Shown one piece after another: positions 8,858-18,653 of a stretch of 64,000 bases of DNA. Location: positions 372,001 through 436,000 of the forward strand of contig JAIXWK010000003.1 in the NCBI GenBank assembly GCA_027491295.1, given 5' to 3'. Source of the stretch: Microbacteriaceae bacterium. GTDB lineage: Bacteria; Actinomycetota; Actinomycetes; Actinomycetales; Microbacteriaceae. The stretch's first letter is position 1, and each line of letters opens with the position of its first letter. The notes under the pieces are model-generated. The model was not told the DNA's origin. It searched no databases and saw only the letters and a list, made by a program, of their open reading frames with translations. Position numbers and translations under genes: made by a program.

Positions 8858-10575
8858 CGCTCACCCAAGGAGACTGCCGTGAGCAACTGCTGGGTTGCAC
8901 CCAAAAGCCTGACTCGGGATTCCGATCCGGCGGCAGGCATATGGAATAGCAACATCGCACCGTACCTAGTTTCGATTCCGGTAGCACTTCCGCCAGCACC
9001 GAGTAGGATGGCTTCCTGGCCTGAGATGGCAACCGCATCGCCGGGCTCCTTAGGAATGATTGTGTAGGTGTCGATCATGTACATGCCTACCAAAGCTCCA
9101 CCCTCACCGGATGTCAGTAGCACCATGCCATCATTTGAGAGCTTGTGGTCGAAGGTGACATTCGCGTTGCTGAGTGTTTCTGCCAGAGTGCGCTGAACCG
9201 AAGAAACATCGTTTATGTACTGGTTCTCGCCATCCATCAGAATACTCCAGGTGGAATCGGGGCCCTCGTTCAAAAGACTTCCGACCGCATTGGCAAGATC
9301 AGTTGGTGGCATAAGCAGGAATTTGCTGTCTTCCTTTACGGTGTTCGCTCCAACCTCTTCGCCGGCGACCTCAGGGAAATCGACCTCAGGCAAAATGTCC
9401 ATGTACTGGTAGAGCTTGTACTGATCTCTGGCGCTGTCTTGACGCAGGACCAACATCGTAAGAGTCTGCTCCCCCGTTACAACCATTACCGAGCGTGGCC
9501 AGGTGTCGGTCGCGCTAGGTAAGAACAACTGAATTGGTTCCGCCAGAAGCGGTGCTGGAGGCGTCGGGGTTTCGGTTCGACGGGCAATGTTGTAGGCGGC
9601 TCTTCTTGCCACCAGTGCAGGTCCTGAAACCCTAACCTCGATGCTTTCGCGATCGAGTTCGGCATCGGCGAGCGCTACCACCTCGGTTATCTCACTCAGG
9701 ATTCGCTTGAGCTGATCTTTGGTCATTACCGGAGTCAAAATGTCTTGTGCCGGAGAGGGGCTGGGGCTCAAAACTGGATTGACGTATTCCGGGGTGCAGC
9801 CGGCTAGCGCCGCTGGAATCAAAGCCAGCGCCACGAACTTGAGCGCTCTGGCCTGTCTTCTGGAGGTGATGGGAGCTTGAGGCTCGGGCTTCTTTTTTCC
9901 AAACTTCGGCAGTTTAGATTTTGCCCTTGGCCGCTTTGGTCCGCTCCAGTTTCTGGTGATTCGTGTCTTGCGATAGCTGGTTAGGAACAACCACAAACTC
10001 CAAAGTGCGCCGATGATCATCAGAGCCAATCCGATCAACGTGATTGGGGCAATTGGAGCACCCTGGTCTTCCAGGTCCCATTCGATCATGATCTTCCTTG
10101 GGGCTAGGTCGATTCCTTTGGCAGCAATCAAAACGCCAACCTCGTTACCCTCTGGGACGGATAGCTTGCCCTCGAAATTCTCTGCAACCTCGAGCCTCCA
10201 AAGATCAGAGCCGCGTGGGTCGGCAAGTTCTCCGCTACCGCTGCGCTCGGTCTCAGAGAGCAGCACCTGCTCTTTTTCCTGATTTACCGATAGCCGAGCC
10301 TCGGTGTATTGAGCCTTACCTATCCAGCCAACAATGTCCGACTCTCTGCCGGCGGCAAGGAAGACTTCGCCATCGTTATTGGCGGTGACTGAGACCTTGC
10401 CCGGGTAGGCGGTTAGCACCTTGTTGGGAATCATCACGTAAGTGGTTGGTGTGGTGAATTCCGTCTGGGCAACAATCAAGTTCAACGGCTGATTTTCCAG
10501 CTGGTTCACCAAGCCAATTGCGGTCAGCGTCAGTCCAACCACAAAGGTGGTCATGGAAAGCCAAAAACGCAGCAA
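8854..10575 (-). CDS. Conserved actinobacterial membrane protein with internal lipobox-like segment, unknown function
   Basis: 573 aa; N-terminal TM, mid TM (TLIGLALMIIGALWSLWLFL), second hydrophobic segment ending LAGC; 4-nt overlap with the downstream gene. Confidence 0.7.
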   Translation of the reverse strand: MLRFWLSMTTFVVGLTLTAIGLVNQLENQPLNLIVAQTEFTTPTTYVMIPNKVLTAYPGKVSVTANNDGEVFLAAGRESDIVGWIGKAQYTEARLSVNQEKEQVLLSETERSGSGELADPRGSDLWRLEVAENFEGKLSVPEGNEVGVLIAAKGIDLAPRKIMIEWDLEDQGAPIAPITLIGLALMIIGALWSLWLFLTSYRKTRITRNWSGPKRPRAKSKLPKFGKKKPEPQAPITSRRQARALKFVALALIPAALAGCTPEYVNPVLSPSPSPAQDILTPVMTKDQLKRILSEITEVVALADAELDRESIEVRVSGPALVARRAAYNIARRTETPTPPAPLLAEPIQLFLPSATDTWPRSVMVVTGEQTLTMLVLRQDSARDQYKLYQYMDILPEVDFPEVAGEEVGANTVKEDSKFLLMPPTDLANAVGSLLNEGPDSTWSILMDGENQYINDVSSVQRTLAETLSNANVTFDHKLSNDGMVLLTSGEGGALVGMYMIDTYTIIPKEPGDAVAISGQEAILLGAGGSATGIETRYGAMLLFHMPAAGSESRVRLLGATQQLLTAVSLGER

Positions 10576-10749
10576 ACGAACTCCAAGGTCTGTATCAGTC
10601 GTGCAAGTTTACCGCGAGCACTGCAAACTTCTCTCAGCCACAGACCCCGCACTCGCGCATGACCAAAAACCCAATTAGGTAGTGGCAATCGGCCAGATTC
10701 GCTTGCAGGAGCGTAACTTTGTATCAAGCGCACTATCAAACGAGGGCTG

Positions 10750-11802
10750 ATGGAACAGAAAACTAGACTCACCGGCGGATTCCAAACTGGTCTAACCGCG
10801 GGTCTAGGTGTCATGACCGCCATTTTGCTTGCCACCGCGGTCTCTCAGTTGGCAACCGTGATCACCTATGTGGTCTTTGCATTACTACTTGCCCTTGGAC
10901 TTAACCCGATTGTGAAGTTGCTTCAAAAGATTAAGTTTCCAAAAATCCTGGCGATCACAGTTGTGGTGTTGGGATTCTTTGGCTCGTTGGCTTTGCTTAT
11001 CTCGCTTGCCCTTCCGGTGGCAATTGAAGAGGCTGCAATATTCATCCAGCAGGTTCCAACCCTGATTTCTAACTTCTTTGCTCTGGATTTGATCTCGCAG
11101 TGGGATGCGCGGCTAGGCGGCTCGCTTACCAATGCCGGAAACGGACTAATCGACTTTGTCACAAACTCCGCGAACTGGCCGACACTGCTGGGTGGAGTAT
11201 TTGAAGTCGGTCTTGGTGTTGTGAGTACTACATTCGGTGTGATTCTGGTTGGGATCCTCACGCTTTACTTCATGGCATCACTCGATCAAATACGTGAGTA
11301 CCTGGGGAAGCTAGTTTCCAACTCAAAGCGAGAGTCATTCCTGAGCATTTCCGACCAGATCTCAACCTCAGTTGGTCGCTGGGTAATCGGACAACTTTCG
11401 ATTGCGCTTATTCACGCAGCCGTGGTGTTCACCTTCCTGAGCATTGTGCAGGCACCGTTTGTGTTGCTACTGACCTTTATTGCTTTCCTATTTGCACTTA
11501 TTCCACTGGTGGGACCGGTAATCGCATTTGTGCTAATCACATCGTTCTCGCTTTTGGCTGGGTTTGAAACCGCAATTGCGGTGGCGATTTTCTACCTGAT
11601 CTACCTGCAGATTGATGCATACTTCATTGGCCCAAGGATCATGAAAAAGGCTGTTTCAATCCCATCGGCAGCGGTTGTTATTGCAGCCCTTGCAGGTGGA
11701 ACCCTGATGGGTGTGCTTGGAGCGTTGATTGCTATTCCAATCGCTGCCAGCGTGCTATTGATTATTCGCGAGGTTTGGATGCCGAAGCAGGAACTTACCT
11801 AG
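10750..11802 (+). CDS. AI-2E family transporter / PerM-like membrane protein
   Basis: 350 aa multi-TM; LALGLNPIVKLLQ, FIAFLFALIPLVGPVIA, YLQIDAYFIGPRIMKKAVSIPSAAVVIAALAGGTLMGVLGALIAIPIAA are family-typical. Confidence 0.9.
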   Translation: MEQKTRLTGGFQTGLTAGLGVMTAILLATAVSQLATVITYVVFALLLALGLNPIVKLLQKIKFPKILAITVVVLGFFGSLALLISLALPVAIEEAAIFIQQVPTLISNFFALDLISQWDARLGGSLTNAGNGLIDFVTNSANWPTLLGGVFEVGLGVVSTTFGVILVGILTLYFMASLDQIREYLGKLVSNSKRESFLSISDQISTSVGRWVIGQLSIALIHAAVVFTFLSIVQAPFVLLLTFIAFLFALIPLVGPVIAFVLITSFSLLAGFETAIAVAIFYLIYLQIDAYFIGPRIMKKAVSIPSAAVVIAALAGGTLMGVLGALIAIPIAASVLLIIREVWMPKQELT

Positions 11803-12506
11803 TACTGAGTTGGTAGTGGTGCAGAGCCCGGCACCACGATCTCACTAATTGCATCAAGCGCTCTTCTTGTGGCGTTCTCGCCAATCCACAGATGCTTCTC
11901 GCCCTCAAACCCAGTGACTTGAGCTTTTGGAACTATTGCGAATCTCTTGGTCGCCTCCGCAGGCTGCAGGTAATCGTCATCTCCGGGAACCAGAGCGATC
12001 AGCGGCCTATCGAACTCATTCCAGCGAGCAAGGTCCTGGTCAGTAGCACGGTGCAGCGGAGGAGAAATCAAAATCGCACCTTGTATCTGGTGATCCGGTC
12101 CGTACTTGATTGCAAGCTCGGTTCCAAAACTCCAGCCGACTAACCAGAGATTCTCAAGACCACGCTCTTGGCAAAATGCCACCGCAGCTGCAACGTCATG
12201 TTCTTCAAGCACTCCCCCGTCGAAACTCCCCGTGGAGGTTCCCCGCGGTGAAGATGTGCCGCGGGTGTTGAAACGCAAAACAGCTACATCGATGAGCGCA
12301 GGTAGGCGATTGGCTGCCTTTCGGTAAAGGTGAGAATCCATAAAGCCACCGTGCGTTGGCAGCGGGTGCAAAGTAATCAAAGTGGCTTTTGGTGTTTTAC
12401 CAAGCGGGGTTGCTAGTTCCCCAACTAAAACCTGTCCATCTTTGGTCGAGAGAGTTATCTCTTTTCTTAGGGCTGGCAATTGGGTTGTGGCGCGAATCTC
12501 TTCCAT
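11799..12506 (-). CDS. Alpha/beta hydrolase
   Basis: 235 aa; LITLHPLPTHGGFMDS, LRFNTRGTSSPRG, LVGWSFGTELAIKYG (GxSxG nucleophile elbow). Confidence 0.8.
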   Translation of the reverse strand: MEEIRATTQLPALRKEITLSTKDGQVLVGELATPLGKTPKATLITLHPLPTHGGFMDSHLYRKAANRLPALIDVAVLRFNTRGTSSPRGTSTGSFDGGVLEEHDVAAAVAFCQERGLENLWLVGWSFGTELAIKYGPDHQIQGAILISPPLHRATDQDLARWNEFDRPLIALVPGDDDYLQPAEATKRFAIVPKAQVTGFEGEKHLWIGENATRRALDAISEIVVPGSAPLPTQY

Positions 12507-12799
12507 TACGGCAATAGCCCATCGAAAATCTTGAAGCAGTGGTTATGAAAGTGACGTCTGGTTTGGACTCCGCGGTGAGTGTCCCAGGCCACAGTGTGCA
12601 TCATTCGCGGCTCGATAGAAATCACACAAACCGGGCATAGCCAGCTCTTACCCTCTTCAGCATTTGAACCACTGGTCTGCTGGACGGTGAATTCAACCCC
12701 GCGCTTTACAACGGTGTGGGGTAGAGACATCTTGAGCATTGAGAAATCAAGTTCGCGATACTGGGGCTCTGGGACTCCCCTGCGCCTTTTACCGCGCAT
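12506..12799 (-). CDS. Small conserved protein with Zn-binding-like CPxC...HxHNHC motif
   Basis: Start MRGKRRRGVPEPQ at 12799 avoids overlap with the upstream gene; WLCPVCVISIEP...RHFHNHCFKIFDG. Confidence 0.65.
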   Translation of the reverse strand: MRGKRRRGVPEPQYRELDFSMLKMSLPHTVVKRGVEFTVQQTSGSNAEEGKSWLCPVCVISIEPRMMHTVAWDTHRGVQTRRHFHNHCFKIFDGLLP

Positions 12800-12801
12800 G
12801 T

Positions 12802-13383
12802 TTAGTACCAGTTTTTGTCGTTTGAGTGAGCGAGTGCTCCACATGGGGACTGGTAGCGATTATCGATGTAACCGAGGCCCCACTTGATCTGAGTTTCCGG
12901 GTTAGTTCGCCAGTCAGGGCCAGCCGATGCCATCTTGCTGCCAGGTAGTGACTGCGGAATGCCATAGGCACCGGAAGAACTGTTCAGTGCATTCCAGCGC
13001 CAGTTGCTCTCGCGCTCCCAAAGCTTTACCAAACATGAGAACTGGTTGTAGTCCCAGCCCTTGTCAGTTACTAGCTTCAAAGCGATGCCCTTAGGGGTCC
13101 CGGGAACTGGAAACGGTGCTCCGTCAACAAAAAGCTTTGCAACACCCTCACCGGAGAGAATCTCAAATGAGCCTCGGGCATAACCCTCGCCATTAATGGC
13201 GACAAAAGTCAGCTGCTGATTTTGATCTTCAGAGGCCTCAAAAACCTGAACGGTGGCTGCAGATGCCATCGTTCCCGAGTATGGGTCTACCGCGGAAACC
13301 ATCACCAAAGAGGCGGCGAAAAAGAAGCCAAGGGTTGGCAAAGCACGCGACTTAGCGCGCTTCTTTGAACCATGTCTACCCAA
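12802..13383 (-). CDS. Secreted lytic-transglycosylase-like protein
   Basis: 193 aa; signal/TM N-terminus, C-terminal NQFSCLVKLWERESNWRWNALNSSSGAYGIPQSLPGSKMASAGPDWRTNPETQIKWGLGYIDNRYQSPCGA (ESxW/NxSSGAYGIPQ SLT-type motif). Confidence 0.82.
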   Translation of the reverse strand: MGRHGSKKRAKSRALPTLGFFFAASLVMVSAVDPYSGTMASAATVQVFEASEDQNQQLTFVAINGEGYARGSFEILSGEGVAKLFVDGAPFPVPGTPKGIALKLVTDKGWDYNQFSCLVKLWERESNWRWNALNSSSGAYGIPQSLPGSKMASAGPDWRTNPETQIKWGLGYIDNRYQSPCGALAHSNDKNWY

Positions 13384-13436
13384 GGGACTCCTTATGTGCA
13401 GTCCCTAAGCCTAAACCGCTAAGCCGAAATCGGCAA

Positions 13437-13976
13437 TTAGCCAAGAAGTTTTTGGCGGTGCAGAGCAGTCACGACAGCGCTTAGAAATTCATCAACTTGC
13501 TCGCGGTCAAACCCATTAGAAGACCTTCCAAGCGAAATGGTCCGCAGTTCAAAGGTCGATGGTGCAGTCAAGGTGCTGCGCTTGATTTCGATCCGCTTGA
13601 TCAGGGAATTCACCATTCTTACGTTGTAACCCTTGGCTGATTTTTCAAATCGTTCCTTTGGTTCAGTCTCGATGACCTGCTTCAAAGCTCTGAGCAATGC
13701 TGCCAGGTCTGAAGAAGCTTTTGCCCGACCAAATTGACGCAATTCTCGCTCTACTTCGCGCACCTCTAATGCATCGGCAGCCTTTGCTATCGCCTCATCT
13801 ACGGCTGGAATCTTGTATCCGGCTAGCACCAAATCAAATCGGGCCACTGCCACCACCGCGGCACTGAGAATCTCGCGGTCTGGGTTTTCAAGCTGAGAAT
13901 TCACCCTTGCCATGAGTGTGTCAACTTGCCTAGGGTCATAGCCCTGCAGTTTGGCGCTGGCAACTGGGAAGTTCAT
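13437..13976 (-). CDS. DivIVA-domain-like protein
   Basis: 179 aa; repeated short DivIVA N-terminal-type segments (LQGYDPRQVDTLMARV; KGYNVRMVNSLIKRI; SNGFDREQVDEFLSAVVTAL). Confidence 0.65.
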   Translation of the reverse strand: MNFPVASAKLQGYDPRQVDTLMARVNSQLENPDREILSAAVVAVARFDLVLAGYKIPAVDEAIAKAADALEVREVERELRQFGRAKASSDLAALLRALKQVIETEPKERFEKSAKGYNVRMVNSLIKRIEIKRSTLTAPSTFELRTISLGRSSNGFDREQVDEFLSAVVTALHRQKLLG

Positions 13977-13979
13977 TAG

Positions 13980-14804
13980 CTAAAACACTACGTGAGACAA
14001 AAGGTATGCCACAAAAGTTGATGGCAAAAGGGAATCTAATCGGTCCATCATGCCACCGTGCCCCGGCAAAACGTTACTCATGTCTTTAACCTCAAGATCT
14101 CGCTTGATAAGCGATTCGGATAGGTCCCCCATAACAGAACTGACCAGCAGTGCTGCTCCGAAAAGTAGACCAAACCAAAGTGACGCCCCGGTTACTAAAG
14201 CGGTAATAATTCCACCAAAAAGTCCACCCAGGATTGATGCGAAGAGGCCCTCCCAGGTCTTTTTGGGGCTAATCCTGGGTGAGAGCTTGGTTTTCCCAAA
14301 GAATCGACCAATCAAGTATCCAAAGGTATCGATTGAGGAAACTGTAATCACGAGCCCAAAGATCCACGCCGTGCCATTTGGCCGGTCGATCAGCAGTCCT
14401 CCGAAGCTAAGTAGCAGTGGGACATAGAACAGCGCCCAGTTGCCAGCGCCAAAGTCTCTCAGGGTCTGCCGAAGAGTTTGACGCTCTTTGTTGATAGCGA
14501 GGTACATAGCGCGCCAAAGCATCATCGCCGCGCTGAAAATTAGCACGGTCAACCACTGAGCAAAAGGCCCCCAAGTAAAAGCAATCCAGGGCAGCAGTAA
14601 TCCGGCGAGTCCTACCAAGTACTTGGGCACGTGCCAGCCACCGCGTTTTAGAACACTTGCGAGCTCATAGCTGGCAACTGCGGTGGAGACCGAAAGCAAA
14701 GCAACAAAAAATAGTGGGTTGAGTAGAGAAAGTAGGAATATTCCGCCTAGCCCAAATCCCACGGCCAGTCTTGGCCCCAAGGTCTTGGACTTTGCGGTTT
14801 CCAA
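13980..14804 (-). CDS. cdsA: Phosphatidate cytidylyltransferase
   Basis: Multi-TM; SPRISPKKTWEGLFASILGG and GDLSESLIKRDLEVKDMSNVLPGHGGMMDRLDSLLPSTFVAY signature. Confidence 0.94.
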   Translation of the reverse strand: METAKSKTLGPRLAVGFGLGGIFLLSLLNPLFFVALLSVSTAVASYELASVLKRGGWHVPKYLVGLAGLLLPWIAFTWGPFAQWLTVLIFSAAMMLWRAMYLAINKERQTLRQTLRDFGAGNWALFYVPLLLSFGGLLIDRPNGTAWIFGLVITVSSIDTFGYLIGRFFGKTKLSPRISPKKTWEGLFASILGGLFGGIITALVTGASLWFGLLFGAALLVSSVMGDLSESLIKRDLEVKDMSNVLPGHGGMMDRLDSLLPSTFVAYLLSHVVF

Positions 14805-15365
14805 CTAAACCTCGAGAAGCTCGGCTTCTTTGTTCTTTAGGGCTTCGTCAATCCTGTCGGTGTGGGCCTTAGTGATTGACTCGAGTTCCTTCTCGGCACG
14901 CTCGATGTCATCCTCGCCAGCGCCGCCATCCTTCTTTAGTGCTTCAAGGTCTTCCTTGGCACCGCGGCGGATGTTGCGAACCGAAACGCGGCCGTGCTCA
15001 GCCTTGTCGCGAGTTAGCTTTACGTATTCCTTACGACGCTCTTCGGTGAGCTCTGGAAGATTGATGCGAATAATTGAGCCATCATTGTTTGGCTGAGCGC
15101 CAAGGTTTGGCATCGCCATTAGCGCCTTCTCAATAGCCTGCAGCGCACTCTTGTCATAAGGGTTGATTATGATCGAGCGGGCTTCTGGGTTCTGAATTCC
15201 ACCGAGCTGACCCAGCGGGGTCATGGTGCCGTAGTAATCGACCATGATCTTCTGGAACATTGCAGGGTTGGCACGACCGGTACGCACGGAAGCGAAGTCG
15301 TCCCTGGTAGCCTCAACGGCCTTGTCCATCTTGTCTTTGGCCTCGGCCATAATTTCGCTAATCAT
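14805..15365 (-). CDS. frr: Ribosome recycling factor
   Basis: 186 aa; [80 protein letters not shown]. Confidence 0.97.
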   Translation of the reverse strand: MISEIMAEAKDKMDKAVEATRDDFASVRTGRANPAMFQKIMVDYYGTMTPLGQLGGIQNPEARSIIINPYDKSALQAIEKALMAMPNLGAQPNNDGSIIRINLPELTEERRKEYVKLTRDKAEHGRVSVRNIRRGAKEDLEALKKDGGAGEDDIERAEKELESITKAHTDRIDEALKNKEAELLEV

Positions 15366-15382
15366 TTAGCACCTTCTCTTTT

Positions 15383-16087
15383 CTAAACTTCAGCTCTGAC
15401 CGAGGTGCCAACCGGCTCACCCAAAAGGGCCTCGGAAATCTTTTCCATGCTGAATACGCGCATTGGCATTTTGTTGTCCATGCAGAGTGAGAACGCAGTC
15501 GCGTCGACAACCCTCAGACCCTTCACCAGCGCATCCTGGTAGCTGATCTCGGTCAACATCTTGGCGCCAGGGTCCTTGCGGGGATCTGCGGTGTAGACGC
15601 CATCGACGCCATTTTTGGCAACCAAAACCTCCTCGGCACCGATCTCCAAAGCACGCTGGGCGGCAACAGTGTCGGTTGAGAAATAGGGCAAACCTGCTCC
15701 GGCACCAAAGATCACGATGCGACCTTTTTCGAGGTGGCGAATTGCACGAAGTGGCAGGTAGGGCTCTGCAACCTGAGCCATGGTGATTGCGGTCTGAACT
15801 CTTACGTCAGCACCGGCCTGCTCGATAAAGTCCTGCAGTGCTAGCGCGTTCATAACGGTGCCCAACATACCCATGTAGTCGGCGCGACCGCGGTCCATGC
15901 CTCGGCTTGAAAGCTCTGCTCCACGGAAGAAGTTTCCACCACCGACGACTACGGCAATCTCTACTTTTTCGGCTGCCTTGGCAATATCTTTTGCAATCTC
16001 GGAGACCACGTCTGGATTTACACCCAGGGATCCGGCACCGAAGGCTTCACCTGAAAGCTTTAGCAATACCCTGCGCTTTTCACCCAT
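15383..16087 (-). CDS. pyrH: UMP kinase
   Basis: [28 protein letters not shown]..., [40 protein letters not shown]; internal ATG at 16087 preferred over track start 16147. Confidence 0.96.
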   Translation of the reverse strand: MGEKRRVLLKLSGEAFGAGSLGVNPDVVSEIAKDIAKAAEKVEIAVVVGGGNFFRGAELSSRGMDRGRADYMGMLGTVMNALALQDFIEQAGADVRVQTAITMAQVAEPYLPLRAIRHLEKGRIVIFGAGAGLPYFSTDTVAAQRALEIGAEEVLVAKNGVDGVYTADPRKDPGAKMLTEISYQDALVKGLRVVDATAFSLCMDNKMPMRVFSMEKISEALLGEPVGTSVRAEV

Positions 16088-16154
16088 GTGTTCCACCTTT
16101 TTTGCACCTGCGAATCGGCTCCGCATCGAGTCAATACTAGAGCCCAAAAAGATA

Positions 16155-16182
16155 GAGGGCCCGGTCTTTCGACCGAGCCCTC
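16155..16182 (-). terminator. Probable intrinsic terminator/attenuator after tsf, before pyrH
   Basis: Minus-strand GAGGGCTCGGTC-GAAA-GACCGGGCCCTC (12-bp stem with one G-U, GNRA-type loop) followed by tatctttttggg. Confidence 0.78.
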
Positions 16183-16196
16183 CAAAAGGTTTTTGC

Positions 16197-17024
16197 TTAG
16201 GCGCCGACGCGGAAGCGTAGGAAGCCGGTGACCTTTAGTCCTGCGTTCTCCAAGACCTTGCCAACGGACTGCTTTGAGTCCTTAGCGAAGTCCTGATCTA
16301 GCAAGCAAGTCTCCTTGAAGAAGCCGGTTACGCGGCCTTCAACGATTTTTGGAAGTGCAGCCTCAGGCTTGCCCTCGTCGCGCGCAGTTGCCTCAGCAAT
16401 CTCGCGCTCCTTTGCAACAATGGCCGCTGGGACCTCGTCGCGGGTTAGGTAGCTTGGGCTGAATGCTGCGATGTGAACTGCAACATCGTGAGCGGTCTCT
16501 GCATCAGCGCCCTCGAAAGCAACCAAAACCCCAACCTGTGGAGGTAGGTCGCGGCTGGTGCGGTGCAGGTAAGCGTCAACGCCAGAAGCCGAAACGGTGG
16601 CAACCTTACGAAGTTCTACCTTTTCGCCCAAGATCGCTGCCTGGTCGGTGATTGCATCTGCAACGGTTGCGTTGCCGTGCTTGGCTGCAAGTGCAGACTC
16701 AACATCGGTAGCACCTGCTGCAACAACTGCATCCGCAACGGCGTCAGCCAGTGCGATGAAGTTGTCAGCCTTTGCAACAAAGTCGGTCTCGCAAGCAAGC
16801 TCAATCAAAGTTCCGGTGCCGCCAGAAACACGAGCAACGATAAGACCGTTGCTGGTGGTGCGACCCTCACGCTTGGAAACACCCTTTAGGCCCTTGAGTC
16901 TTAGCAGCTCAAATGCCTTTTCGATGTCGCCATCAGCCTCGTCTAGAGCGGACTTGCAGTCCATCATGCCTGCGCCGGACTTCTCGCGAAGTGCCTTTAC
17001 GTCTGCGGCGGTGTAGTTAGCCAT
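16197..17024 (-). CDS. tsf: Elongation factor Ts
   Basis: [45 protein letters not shown]; between rpsB and pyrH. Confidence 0.97.
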   Translation of the reverse strand: MANYTAADVKALREKSGAGMMDCKSALDEADGDIEKAFELLRLKGLKGVSKREGRTTSNGLIVARVSGGTGTLIELACETDFVAKADNFIALADAVADAVVAAGATDVESALAAKHGNATVADAITDQAAILGEKVELRKVATVSASGVDAYLHRTSRDLPPQVGVLVAFEGADAETAHDVAVHIAAFSPSYLTRDEVPAAIVAKEREIAEATARDEGKPEAALPKIVEGRVTGFFKETCLLDQDFAKDSKQSVGKVLENAGLKVTGFLRFRVGA

Positions 17025-17026
17025 GT

Positions 17027-17926
17027 TTACGCGTCCTTCTCTGCTGGAGTCTCTTCAACGACTGGGGTTTCTTCTACTGCTGAAGCTTCTGCAACTACAG
17101 GGGTTTCCTCAACTGCTGGGGCTTCTTCCGCTGCTGATGCAGCCTCAGCGACAACTTCTGCGGCCTTTGCCTCGCCAGCCTCTAGAAGCTCGCGCTCCCA
17201 CTCAGCTAGTGGCTCGGCCTCTTCGCCGCCCTTATTGTGTCGTGCAATCATGCCATCGGCAGCTGCATCTGCGATTACGCGAGTAAGAAGTTCAATTGAA
17301 CGAATGGCGTCATCGTTACCAGGGATGCCGATGGTTACGTCGTCTGGGTCACAGTTGGTGTCCAAGATTGCGATAACTGGAATTCCAAGCTTCTTAGCCT
17401 CAGTGATGGCTAGGTGCTCCTTGTTGGTGTCGACCACCCAAAGTGCGCTTGGGGTCTTGGTCATGGTGCGGATACCGCCCAAAACCTTCTCCAACTTGTC
17501 CTTCTCACGGCGAAGGATCAAAAGTTCCTTCTTGGTGATGCCAGCCTTAGCGGCGTTTGTGAAGTCCATGGTCTCCAGCTCCTTTAGGCGCTGAATACGC
17601 TTGTTTACGGTGCCGAAGTTGGTCAGTAGACCACCCAACCAGCGCTCGTTGATGAATGGCTGACCAACGCGCTTGGCCTCATCGGCGACAACGCCCTGAG
17701 CCTGCTTTTTGGTGCCAACAAACATGATGGATCCACCGTTTGCGACGATGTCGCGAACGAAGTGGTATGCCTTGTCAATGTGGTCCACCGACTGCTGTAG
17801 GTCGATGATGTAGATGCCGGAACGCTCGGTAAGGATGAATCGCTTCATCTTTGGGTTCCAACGGCGGGTCTGGTGTCCGAAGTGGACACCGGCGTCAAGT
17901 AGCTGACGCATGTTGATAGTTGCCAT
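17027..17926 (-). CDS. rpsB: 30S ribosomal protein S2 with acidic Ala/Glu/Pro/Val C-terminal tail
   Basis: [31 protein letters not shown]; start ATG 17926 preceded by aaaaggag Shine-Dalgarno. Confidence 0.97.
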   Translation of the reverse strand: MATINMRQLLDAGVHFGHQTRRWNPKMKRFILTERSGIYIIDLQQSVDHIDKAYHFVRDIVANGGSIMFVGTKKQAQGVVADEAKRVGQPFINERWLGGLLTNFGTVNKRIQRLKELETMDFTNAAKAGITKKELLILRREKDKLEKVLGGIRTMTKTPSALWVVDTNKEHLAITEAKKLGIPVIAILDTNCDPDDVTIGIPGNDDAIRSIELLTRVIADAAADGMIARHNKGGEEAEPLAEWERELLEAGEAKAAEVVAEAASAAEEAPAVEETPVVAEASAVEETPVVEETPAEKDA

Positions 17927-17940
17927 GAGGCACTCCTTTT

Positions 17941-18031
17941 GGGCACACAAGTGTGCCCCTCAGTTTCATGACTTGACCATTTGGTCAAATCCCTGGCGTT
18001 CCTTCCGACACGACCAAGCCGAAACTTGGAC
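17941..18031 (-). promoter_or_regulatory. Candidate structured rpsB (S2) 5' leader
   Basis: Three consecutive inverted repeats upstream of rpsB: ccaag-ccgaaa-cttgg (18016-18031), ttgacca-tt-tggtcaa (17973-17988), gggcacac-aa-gtgtgccc (17941-17958). The last lies directly upstream of the SD. Confidence 0.45.
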
Positions 18032-18173
18032 CGAGGTGACGGGATTTGTTGGAACACGCGAATTCGATCTGAATTGCTTCAGACCGTGGACAACCATACC
18101 AGTAAATGCATCGCTTATCCACTACTTTCTTGGCCTCAATACTGGGCAAGAAGCGTTTTCAGACAATGGATTC

Positions 18174-18653
18174 ATGAGTAGATCCGTCGGAGTGTTTTTA
18201 GTGCTGTCAAGTCTTGGAGGATTTGGGCTTCAGGCCGCAGTTTGGGAGGATCCTGCCGACATAACTAACTCGCACTGGCAGGCAGATTTTGAGGCACCAA
18301 AAAGCGAATTTGGCCCTGGGCATAGAGGCGTAGATCTCGTCCTGGAAGCCGGCTCAAAAATTTCCGCACCTGCAGCCGGAGTGCTTTATTTCAAGGGACT
18401 TGTGGTCGATCGGGAGGTTGTGACCATCCGCACCACCGATGGCTACCTAGCAAGTTTTGAACCCGCCTGCACCAACTTGGAAGTTGGGGATCGGGTCAAG
18501 CTGGGTCAGGAAATCGCTTGGCATTGCGAGCCGAGTGCGATTTACGAGTATCACTGCGACAGCTGTGTGCATTTTTCAGCCAGAACCCAATATGGCTACA
18601 TATCGCCCGATTACCTGCTGGGAAATCTCAAACCGAGTGTGCTTCAGGGCTAG
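18174..18653 (+). CDS. M23-family peptidase-like (LytM) secreted protein
   Basis: Start MSRSVGVFLVLSSLGGFGLQA at 18174; GPGHRGVDLVLEAGSKISAPAAGVLYFKG...; conserved neighbourhood between rpsB and xerC. Confidence 0.82.
   Translation: MSRSVGVFLVLSSLGGFGLQAAVWEDPADITNSHWQADFEAPKSEFGPGHRGVDLVLEAGSKISAPAAGVLYFKGLVVDREVVTIRTTDGYLASFEPACTNLEVGDRVKLGQEIAWHCEPSAIYEYHCDSCVHFSARTQYGYISPDYLLGNLKPSVLQG

Noticed and set aside
17023-17286. Leu/Gln-rich 87-aa plus-strand ORF opposite the rpsB tail
   Set aside because: Shadow of the repetitive acidic S2 tail.
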